Shown: positions 1-9,733 of the stretch, in pieces
How positions within the stretch are numbered: position 1 is the first letter of the stretch
Layout of the letters: every line of letters begins with the position of its first letter
Assembly: GCA_964545715.1 (NCBI GenBank)
Contig: CAZJHX010000166.1
Location: 1-23,151, forward strand
Length of the DNA stretch: 23,151 nt
Direction: 5' to 3'
Source of the DNA: CAZJHX01 sp964545715
Lineage (GTDB): Bacteria > Myxococcota_A > UBA9042 > GCA-2863065
Notes under the pieces: model-generated
What the model was told of the DNA's origin: nothing
The model's input: the letters and a program-made list of their open reading frames with translations, nothing else
Databases searched by the model: none
Made by a program: the position numbers and the translations under genes

Positions 1-2
1 AC

Positions 3-779
3 GTAATCCTGGCCGGCGGCCCGGAGGGGGCCCGCCTGACCGTATTGGTCGGCGCCTGTGAGGACGAGACCCCATCGACCGGGCAGTGCGCAGGCGACGA
101 CCTGCTCCTGGGCGAGGGCCCGTGGTTGGAGCGCGCCGCCGGCGGCGAGGCCGGCCTGGATGATGACCCGGTCCTGGCTGAGTTGGTCACGCACGCCCCG
201 TCTTGGGTCTTGGAGCGCAAGCCATCGGCGGAGCGCTTGGGGCTTCTGCCCGGACAAAGCGACGAGGTGGTGGAGCTTGCGGCGTTCACGCTGTCGGGCG
301 ACATGCGCGGCGAGAAGCCCTGGGTGGAGGTGCGCATCACGCCGACGGACGCCGGCACTCTGACCACGCTGCAGAACCGGGTCGACATCTGGCGCAGCGA
401 CGCGGATCGACGCCAGGAGCTTGCCAGCCGCGCGAAGGCCTCGATGGCGTCGGACGCCGAGGTGCTGACGCTGCTGAGCAGCGTGCTGGACCTGACCGAC
501 CAGCGACTGGACCGCCTGGAGCCGGGCCCCAGCGACAGCAAGCCCCTCCCGCCCCTAAGACAACGCGAAAAAGAGCTGCGAGAGAAGCTGCGGGCGCGCC
601 TGGCGTCGCTCGGAGAGCACACCGAGAAGGCGCCGCCGGACGAGAGCCTGGTCGGCAAGCTGGGCGCGGACAAGATCGATGCCTGGCGCACGACAATCGA
701 GAACGGCGAGAGCCTCGTGCTGCGGATCGAGCTTGCGGCGCCCCAGGGCGTGAGTGCATTCTTACGCCTATTGCCATGA
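3..779 (+). CDS. C-terminal part of an unrecognised protein (5' end outside window)
   Basis: The reading frame is open from the left edge (first complete codon at 3) to a TGA at 777-779, so only the last 258 residues are visible. The piece is hydrophilic and rich in Glu, Asp, Leu and Arg. Its second half (about residues 125-215) is charged and probably helical or coiled-coil, with heptad-like Leu spacing around RQREKELREKLRARLASLG. I see no signal peptide, membrane segment or catalytic motif and do not recognise the family. Its stop overlaps the ATG of the following VWA lipoprotein gene (ATGA), which indicates co-transcription and translational coupling. The window starts inside the gene, so N-terminal domains that would name it may be missing. 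A TTG at 45 is only an internal codon, not a supported start. Confidence 0.7.
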   Translation, partial: VILAGGPEGARLTVLVGACEDETPSTGQCAGDDLLLGEGPWLERAAGGEAGLDDDPVLAELVTHAPSWVLERKPSAERLGLLPGQSDEVVELAAFTLSGDMRGEKPWVEVRITPTDAGTLTTLQNRVDIWRSDADRRQELASRAKASMASDAEVLTLLSSVLDLTDQRLDRLEPGPSDSKPLPPLRQREKELREKLRARLASLGEHTEKAPPDESLVGKLGADKIDAWRTTIENGESLVLRIELAAPQGVSAFLRLLP

Positions 780-2584
780 CAACACGACATCTCATTGTTG
801 TGGGTCTGATGACCCTGTCCTGCTCCAGTGCGCCTTCGACCGGCGGCGATCCCGCAAAAAAGGACGTGCCGATGTCCACCGAGGTCGCAGCGCCTACGGA
901 CGTCCAGGAGACGCCTGACGTCAGCGAAGACACGGCCGTCCCTGATGAAGGCCCAGCCGAAGAGCTGCCGTCGCCGCAGGACGACGGACCGCCGCCGCCG
1001 GATACCGATGAAACATGCACGTGCATCCCGACCGATCACTGCGACGAGAACGGGGCGTGCGTCGACGACGTGTGCACCCAGGGCGCCACGACGTGCGCGT
1101 CTCTGGAGCAGATCAGCATCTGCAACGAGGACGGCTCCGCCTTTGAGCTGATCGACTGCGACGAGAACACCGCGTGTTACCTGGGCGAGTGCGTCGCGCA
1201 GAAGTGCGATCCGGGTGGCCCCGCGGTCTGCGAGGACGGTCAGATCAAGGTCTGCAACGGCCTGGGCACCGAGTACAACCTCATCCCATGCCCGGGGGGT
1301 ACGGCCTGCAAAGACGGTGAGTGCGTGCCGATCGAGCCCAACGTCATCTTGCTGGTGGACACCTCGGGGTCGATGAACTGGGTCAACGAAGCGGGCGGCA
1401 TGCCGGACGAGTGCGAGGGCGACGACTGCGTACCGTGGACCTGGCCGATGTGCGACGACCCGGAGAGTCCCGTGACGCGGCTGGGCAAGGCCAAGAAAGC
1501 GCTGCAGGGCGTGCTGACCTCAGACGCCGCCGCAGACGCACGTATGGCGCTGATGCGCTTTCCGCAGCTGTTGAACATCCTGGGCGGCGGCGCGGCCCCG
1601 ACCTGCGCGGGCGCGGGGCTCAAGGGCTTCGGCAAGATCTTCCAAGAGCAGCATGCGCTCGAATACGAGCAGGTCCAGCCTGAGAAGCTGGGCTCGATCA
1701 TGCCGGTACCGTTCCCGGCGACGCAGCAGACGGACAAGTCGTCGCTGCTGGAGTGGATCGACTTCTCACAGGTGTACGACATCGGCGACAAGGACTGCAT
1801 CCTGGCCACCGTGTGCGACGGCGAGCCCGGCAACAAGTGGTGCGTGGGCAATAAGTGCGCGGCGCTGGTCGAGCCCGAGCTCTTCGCGACCGGCCAGACC
1901 CCCATTGGCCGCACGCTCTTTTACGCCGGTGAGTACCTGCGCCACGCCGTGGTCGCCCAGGGGCGCGACTGCGCCGCCGACGCCGACTGCGCCTCACCGC
2001 ACTACACATGCCTCGAGGGCAAGTGCCACGATCCCTATCGCGCCTGCCGCCCCAACGTGATCGTGCTGCTGTCAGACGGCGCCGAGTCCTTCGATACGTT
2101 CGCGGAGAAGTTCTTTCACCCGTTCATCCAAGCCAAGCGCCTGCATTACGGGCTGGGCTGCAGCAGCGACGCGGACTGTCTGAGCGGCGCCACCTGCGTC
2201 GGCGGAGCGTGCACGGCCCCGGACGAGCTGCCCGACGCGGTCTGCCACTTGACGGACGTGCCCTGCACCAAGAACCAGGAGTGCTTCGAGTACAAGTACA
2301 AGTGCGGACCGGCGCAGACGTGCTCCGGCAAATGCGACCAGACGGGCCTGACGTGGACCGACTCCGACGAGGGCGCAGAGGTCCTGCGAGACGCAGCCGG
2401 CGACCCGATCGCCGTGACGATCCACGTCGTAGACGCCTCATCGGCGCTGGTCGGCAGCAAGACCATCGCGACGCTGGGCGGCGGTAAGCACCTGCCGGTG
2501 GACCTGGACGATCCGCAATCGATCATCGACGTCTTTTTGCCGCTGCTGGACGTCAAAGCGGCCGTCGAGGGCTGCGGCCCCTGA
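776..2584 (+). CDS. VWA-domain lipoprotein with cysteine-rich inserts
   Basis: A 602-aa predicted lipoprotein. The N-terminus MTTRHLIVVGLMTLSC has a short hydrophobic stretch ending in a lipobox-like TLSC (Cys16), followed by a Pro/Asp/Glu-rich linker to about residue 80. Two short cysteine-rich modules then precede a von Willebrand A domain. Its MIDAS motif is visible as LLVDTSGSM (Asp195), and a second metal-site strand as VIVLLSDGAES (Asp434). The VWA fold is interrupted by long insertions holding many Cys pairs (about residues 395-425 and 458-525) that resemble small EGF- or dickkopf-like knots. The start at 776 is chosen because it overlaps the upstream stop (ATGA) and gives a signal peptide; the same frame is open back to 203, but that part encodes no signal sequence. 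VWA lipoproteins usually bind ligands at the cell surface in a metal-dependent way; the ligand here is unknown. Confidence 0.85.
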   Translation: MTTRHLIVVGLMTLSCSSAPSTGGDPAKKDVPMSTEVAAPTDVQETPDVSEDTAVPDEGPAEELPSPQDDGPPPPDTDETCTCIPTDHCDENGACVDDVCTQGATTCASLEQISICNEDGSAFELIDCDENTACYLGECVAQKCDPGGPAVCEDGQIKVCNGLGTEYNLIPCPGGTACKDGECVPIEPNVILLVDTSGSMNWVNEAGGMPDECEGDDCVPWTWPMCDDPESPVTRLGKAKKALQGVLTSDAAADARMALMRFPQLLNILGGGAAPTCAGAGLKGFGKIFQEQHALEYEQVQPEKLGSIMPVPFPATQQTDKSSLLEWIDFSQVYDIGDKDCILATVCDGEPGNKWCVGNKCAALVEPELFATGQTPIGRTLFYAGEYLRHAVVAQGRDCAADADCASPHYTCLEGKCHDPYRACRPNVIVLLSDGAESFDTFAEKFFHPFIQAKRLHYGLGCSSDADCLSGATCVGGACTAPDELPDAVCHLTDVPCTKNQECFEYKYKCGPAQTCSGKCDQTGLTWTDSDEGAEVLRDAAGDPIAVTIHVVDASSALVGSKTIATLGGGKHLPVDLDDPQSIIDVFLPLLDVKAAVEGCGP

Positions 2585-2591
2585 GCCCACC

Positions 2592-2783
2592 CCTCGGGTA
2601 TCAACCCCAACGTTGCATAGTTGGCATGCGCCATGGGCCCAGAACCCGGCACTGCGGCGCCGTCGGGCTCCTTCTAAGGGCACCACCCTGAGTGCGTCGC
2701 CCGATACCCTTCGGCGGCGCCGCAGCACCACGTTCTGGCCCCCTGGCACGATGCCAACTACGCAACGTTGGGGTCAACCCTCG
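2592..2783. repeat. Long imperfect inverted repeat (possible MITE-like or cruciform element)
   Basis: The left arm (about 2592-2662) and right arm (about 2715-2783) are imperfect reverse complements along roughly 70 nt. Shared blocks include ACCCCAACGTTGC, TAGTTGGCAT, CCAGAAC and GCGGCGCCG, read left arm forward and right arm on the other strand. Each arm also contains the 8-bp palindrome CAACGTTG (2608-2615 and 2763-2770). The middle (about 2663-2714) could form smaller hairpins. It starts 7 nt after the VWA stop, so it might end transcription, but no T-run follows. It could equally be a non-autonomous mobile element; I cannot see a target-site duplication. No protein frame of substance lies inside. 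Confidence 0.7.
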
Positions 2784-2926
2784 CTGTTGCTGTGGTGCAA
2801 CACTCATCCAAAAATGTGTGCGCTTCTACGACACATGTCGAACATCTCTGACGAGCCCCCAGCGCAGTAAGCCGTTCAGAATCCTGGCACGCGTCTTGTA
2901 CTGATAGCGGGCCAGGAGGTGCAACG
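2784..2926. other. Intergenic stretch between inverted repeat and small ORF
   Basis: With the inverted repeat this makes 342 bases (2585-2926) lacking a convincing gene. The GC content drops noticeably here (for example 2797-2850) compared with the coding DNA around it, as expected for a regulatory or transferred segment. I found no confident -35/-10 pair, tRNA or terminator. The only clear signal is the AGGAGGT ribosome-binding site at 2914-2920, just before the small ORF at 2927. Confidence 0.4.
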
Positions 2927-3013
2927 ATGTTCGAGACCCTGAAAAAGTTCCTGGCTGCTTACGGAGCGCGACGAGCCGCAGAGTTCAAGAGCGTGCTCGG
3001 AGTGGACCTCGCC

Positions 3014-4669
<1,656 letters not shown>

Positions 4670-4673
4670 AGGC

Positions 4674-5173
4674 CTACTCCAAATCGATCAGGGGCTGACC
4701 ACCCTCGACCGCGTCGCCAACCGCTACCCTCACCGCCAGGACCACGCCGTCGCGCGGGCTCTTGACGTCGTTCTCCATCTTCATCGCCTCGACGACCAGC
4801 AGACGCTGCCCCTTCACGACCGCGTCGCCCTCCGCAACGTCGATGGCCACGACTTTGCCGGGCATGGCCACGCTCACCGCGCCGCCGCCGTCCGCGTCAC
4901 CGCCAACGCCCAGCCAGGTGTCGCGCTCGTCCACCACGACCAGCTCATGGGACTCGGTGCCGCGCAGAATCTCGTACGTGCCGTCGGCCCCCAGCGCATC
5001 GATCAGCTCCACCTGGCCGTCTCGATTCACCAGCAGACGGTCGCCCGAGAGATCCGCCATGCTCAGCCGAATCGGCTGCTCGTCGACCAGCACCTCGACC
5101 GCGTCGCCGTCATCGGAGACGATCTCCACCAGCAGCGGCTCGTCGCGCCCCGTCAGTCTGACTTGAAATCGCA

Positions 5174-5174
<1 letters not shown>
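4674..5174 (-). CDS. Biotin carboxyl carrier protein of an acyl-CoA carboxylase
   Basis: A 166-aa biotin carrier. The C-terminal 75 residues form a biotinyl domain with the biotinylation motif VEAMKMEND (Lys132 is the attachment site), followed by the usual hairpin ending in GQPLIDLE. The N-terminal 90 residues are beta-rich, as in carriers paired with propionyl-CoA carboxylase; acetyl-CoA carboxylase BCCPs usually have a Pro/Ala linker here instead. I chose the ATG at 5174 over an ATG at 5186 because it has GGGAGG 6 nt upstream and overlaps the biotin carboxylase stop as ATGA. The protein carries CO2 between the carboxylase encoded upstream and a carboxyltransferase not found in this window. 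Position between biotin carboxylase and methylmalonyl-CoA mutase genes points to propionyl-CoA as substrate. Confidence 0.9.
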
Positions 5175-6679
<1,505 letters not shown>

Positions 6680-6713
6680 GCCGTCGCTTGTACTATCAGG
6701 TCATCTGGGTTGT

Positions 6714-7472
6714 CTACTGACCGGACGCTTCCCAGGTCCCGTCTCCGGACGCGTCCAGCACCGTTTTGTCGGTGTTTGTGCCCGACCACTCGCCGTTGAA
6801 CTTCACGCCGTCGTACTCCCCCTCGAGATCGCCTTCGAAGGCGATGGGCAGGAAGAAGAACAGCTTGACCTCGCCCTCGACGAGCTTGGCTTTGATCGTC
6901 TTGGTCGCCGGGTTGTAGGCGCCCTGGATCTTCAACGTAAACGGCTGGCCCTCGCCAAAGCCGCTCATGTCGCCCCAGACGACCAGCTTGGCGCCCAGGC
7001 AGCCGATCTCGAAGGCCATGGTGCCCTCGACGCTGACGTTGCCCCACGTCGACGTGATGTCGCCGTCGAAGGTGCCGCTCCAGCTGACCGGCAGGTCGAG
7101 CGCCTCGCAGTCCTGTGAGATGTCGCCGTTGAGGAAGCCGCCCGGATCGGTCTGTCCGTTGTCCAGGGGCGGCGGCCCGGCGTCGGGAGGCGCCGGCACG
7201 TCCTGGGGTCCCGCCACATCCTGCGGCGCCGCGACATCCGGCGCGCCGGCGTCGATCGGAGCAGGCCCCTGCGCGTCCGCGGTCTCGCTTTTCGGGTCGG
7301 GGGGTCCGGAGTCATACGAGTACACGTCCACAGGGGCGGAGTTATCGGGCGCAAAGAGCGCCGAGTCCTCGCCCCCTCGGGGGGTGGTCATTTCGGTACT
7401 ACATCCGGAAAACATCATTGCGACAGGAGCAACAACAACAACTACAGCAGCAGCAAGAACAGCAGATCGCAC
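6714..7472 (-). CDS. Lipoprotein with Pro/Asp-rich linker and beta-rich C-terminal domain
   Basis: A 252-aa predicted lipoprotein. The signal peptide (MRSAVLAAAVVVVVAPVAMM) ends in a good lipobox FSGC (Cys24). Residues about 30-105 are a disordered linker with repeated PDV/PDA-type dipeptides (APDVAAPQDVAGPQDVPAPP), common in surface lipoproteins of this bacterial group. Residues 118-252 form a compact domain of alternating short strands (GTFDGDITSTW, VSVEGTMAFEI, FEGDLEGEYDGVKFNGEW) with two Cys (DCEAL and EIGCLGAK) that could form one disulfide. I do not recognise the family. The GTG start at 7472 is supported by an AGGAGG 6 nt upstream. A perfect 24-nt palindrome at 7488-7511 sits directly ahead of that site. 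Confidence 0.75.
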   Translation of the reverse strand: MRSAVLAAAVVVVVAPVAMMFSGCSTEMTTPRGGEDSALFAPDNSAPVDVYSYDSGPPDPKSETADAQGPAPIDAGAPDVAAPQDVAGPQDVPAPPDAGPPPLDNGQTDPGGFLNGDISQDCEALDLPVSWSGTFDGDITSTWGNVSVEGTMAFEIGCLGAKLVVWGDMSGFGEGQPFTLKIQGAYNPATKTIKAKLVEGEVKLFFFLPIAFEGDLEGEYDGVKFNGEWSGTNTDKTVLDASGDGTWEASGQ

Positions 7473-7487
7473 AGGGAGCCTCCTCCG

Positions 7488-7511
7488 CTACCAGAACGGT
7501 CGTTCTGGTAG
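7488..7511. promoter_or_regulatory. 24-nt hairpin/palindrome upstream of a lipoprotein gene
   Basis: CTACCAGAACG (7488-7498) is followed by GT and then CGTTCTGGTAG (7501-7511), an exact 11-bp inverted repeat. It lies in the 97-nt gap between the kelch gene stop (7570) and the GTG of the next minus-strand gene (7472), directly upstream of its ribosome-binding site. There is no U-run after the hairpin on the minus strand, so an intrinsic terminator is unlikely. It may be an operator or an RNA hairpin influencing translation or mRNA stability. Confidence 0.5.
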
Positions 7512-7569
7512 TCCGCTGCCGACCATAAACGACTCGTTTTGCCAGCGCAACGAATTAATGACGACCCGG

Positions 7570-8845
7570 TCATGGTACAAAGATATCGCCCCTGGGATTG
7601 AAGCCGCCAGTGGTGCTCAATCCGCCGATCGCGAGCACACTTCCGTCGGGCAGAACGGTACTGCGACAGCGCGCGCGTGACACCGAAAGGAAGGCCGTGC
7701 TGACCAGCTCCCAGCGCCCGTCGACCGCCTCCAGAATGTCCGCCGTGAGCGACGCCGCATCCAGCCCACCGATGACGATCACGCGACCGTCGGCCAGCTG
7801 CTCTGCGCTCGCCCCCGCCCGCGCGACCGAGAGGGAGGCCTGCGCGTGCATGCCGCCCGCCCGGCTGATCGTGTGAACAGCGTCGGAACCGCCTCCCAGA
7901 ACCAGCGCGGTCGCCGGCCCCACAGGCAGCAGCGTCGGGGTCGCCACGGGCTGACCTTCGACCACCTGCCCGTCCAGCCACTCGCCGAACAGCGTGGCGT
8001 GCCCGCCTACGACCAGCACGTCCTCGCCCAGCGCCACCGCGGCGGGCCGGTCGCGGGAGATCGTGAGCGCCGGCCCTTCGATCAGCTGTCCGATTGGTGG
8101 CGCCGGTGTCGGCGTGTTCACCGCCTATGAGCATCCATGAGTCGTTGCCCAGTGCGGCGACACCGGGTGACGCGACCGCGGGGGCGGAGCCTGTGACGAC
8201 CGTCTTCCACGCCAGAGCGCCCGGCCGCAGGGCTTCGATCTCCTCGCGCTGACCCGCGGCCACGAGCATGGTGCCGTCCTGTGTGACCATTGCGACGGGG
8301 CCCCGGCGGCCGGCGGCCAGAGGCGGCGCGTCCGTGATCTCGGTGAGATAGGGGTCAACCCTCTCGACGGTGTCTGTGCTGATGTCACCGACCGTGCCGC
8401 CAATGACATACACGGCGTCTCCGGGCACCTGCGCCAAGGCAAAATCGACGCGCCCGCGCGTGAGCGGCTGCCGCGACAAGGAGAAGCCGGCCGTAGGGCG
8501 TGCGACGACCTGCAGGATGATGTCGCTGCCCGATGCGAAGAGCACGGGCGGACTCTGACCGCGCGAGGTCACCTTCTCGGACTCGTCCAAGCCCTCCAGA
8601 AACAGCTGATGCACAGCGTCGTCAGCCGACACGTTGAAGCCGACATCGATCGGCGCACCAGGCTCGATCGGGAAGGTGCGCGAGGCGCCGCCGTCCACGC
8701 GCAGACGGATGAAGCTGGCGCCGAAAAGCGGGTTGCTGTCGGGCGGGTTCAGGATCTCCAGCTGGATCGATCCGGGCTCGGACTCGGCACCGCAGGCGAC
8801 AAGCGAGACCGACAACAGAACAACAACAGCACAGCGGGTCAGCAC
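7570..8845 (-). pseudogene. Kelch-type beta-propeller lipoprotein, split by a frameshift near 8115-8128
   Basis: The first part (8845 to about 8115) starts MLTRCAVVVLLSVSLVAC with a lipobox LVAC (Cys18). It continues as a beta-sandwich-like segment and then kelch repeats (VYVIGGTVGD, MLVAAGQREE, WMLIGGE). The frame then turns into meaningless Arg/Gly-rich sequence. One base over, a second frame carries on the same pattern from about 8121 to the stop at 7570: PAAVALGEDVLVVGGHAT, GRVIVIGGLDAAS, GSVLAIGGLSTT. Removing one base around 8120 would give one lipoprotein of about 424 aa. The GTG at 8845 is the earliest possible start, because an in-frame TAA lies four codons upstream, and it has no clear Shine-Dalgarno. 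The break could be a sequencing error, a true inactivating mutation or, less likely, programmed frameshifting. Confidence 0.75.
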
Positions 8846-8872
8846 GCGCGCATATTACGGGCTTGGGTGTCC

Positions 8873-8901
8873 TCGACGCCAGACATTCCAGCCGGTATAG
8901 T
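8873..8901 (+). promoter_or_regulatory. Candidate sigma-70-type promoter for the selenoprotein operon
   Basis: TCGACG (8873-8878) and TATAGT (8896-8901) match the -35 and -10 consensus at 4/6 and 5/6 positions with a 17-nt spacer. They lie in the 108-nt gap between the divergent kelch lipoprotein gene and the DsbA-like gene at 8954, about 50 nt before that start. No other hexamer pair in this gap is better. This is a by-eye match only. Confidence 0.4.
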
Positions 8902-8953
8902 CCGCGCGGTTCTCACGCGCGCGTAGCCTCGCGTGACTTCGGAGGAGACAAAA

Positions 8954-9730
8954 ATGGGACACGGGCACGGCCCCAAGCAACGCATCGGACCCGCGCTTCT
9001 GCTGGTTGCAGCGGTCGGATACATCGGCGGCATGATGACGCGACCGGCCGACGTCGAGCCGGAGCCGGATCGACCGATCGCAGGCCCGGGCTACACCGAG
9101 GCGCTACCCGCTAAAGGGCCTGCGGACGCGGCGGTCGTGATCGTTGAGGTCGCCGACTACAAGTGCCGGTTCTGCGGCATCCGCAACGGCCTGGTCAAGC
9201 GCCTGATGGCCGAGCACCGCGACGTGCGCTTCGTGTTCAAGCACTTCCCGTTCGTCAGCCCGACCGCCAGCCTGCAGGCGGCGATCGCATCCATGGCCGC
9301 CAATCGCCAGAACAAGTTCTGGGAGTACACCGACCAGCTCTTCCTGAACCAGACCGACCCGGCCGGATGGACCGACGAGCGCCTGGCGGCATACGCCGAG
9401 ACCCTGGGCCTGGACGCGGAGAAGTTTGCGGCCGACATGAAAGACCCGCTGCTGGAGGCGTACGTAACCACCGACAAGACCGCGGCCGAGCAGCTGCAGG
9501 TGCGGGCGACGCCGACGCTGCTGGTCAACGGCAAGCTGATCCCCAACGACGCCACGCCGGACACGGTCCGCATGATGGTGCGGGACGCGGCGGCGCAGGT
9601 GCAGGCCGTGCTCGACAGCGGCGAAGCCACGACAGTTCAAGACGCGCGCGCCATCGCGGCATCGCGCAACCACCCGCTGGGCAGTCAGTACGCCCGGCTG
9701 TACATGGAAAACGACGTTAGAGGTCTGTAA
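8954..9730 (+). CDS. Membrane-anchored DsbA-like thiol oxidoreductase with ordinary CxxC
   Basis: A 258-aa protein. One N-terminal hydrophobic segment (residues about 11-28) acts as anchor or uncleaved signal. A Thioredoxin_4/DsbA-type domain follows, with the active site VADYKCRFC (Cys71, Cys74) and the cis-proline loop RATPTLLVNG near residue 188. Such proteins exchange disulfides with substrates in the periplasm. I chose the ATG at 8954 because GGAGGAG lies 6 nt upstream; an in-frame start at 8933 has no such site. The gene heads a seven-gene operon and ends 3 nt before the triple-selenocysteine gene. It is a paralogue of those three domains: FxxxDxx-C-xFC here corresponds to TDFQ-U-PFC there. 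It therefore shows which residue the TGA codons replace. The DNA after its first Cys codon has no GGUC-loop hairpin. Confidence 0.9.
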   Translation: MGHGHGPKQRIGPALLLVAAVGYIGGMMTRPADVEPEPDRPIAGPGYTEALPAKGPADAAVVIVEVADYKCRFCGIRNGLVKRLMAEHRDVRFVFKHFPFVSPTASLQAAIASMAANRQNKFWEYTDQLFLNQTDPAGWTDERLAAYAETLGLDAEKFAADMKDPLLEAYVTTDKTAAEQLQVRATPTLLVNGKLIPNDATPDTVRMMVRDAAAQVQAVLDSGEATTVQDARAIAASRNHPLGSQYARLYMENDVRGL

Positions 9731-9733
9731 TAG

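Noticed and set aside
203..775. N-terminal extension of the VWA protein to 203
   Set aside because: It overlaps the upstream coding frame, encodes Ala/Arg/Gly-rich shadow sequence, and would bury the lipoprotein signal at 776.
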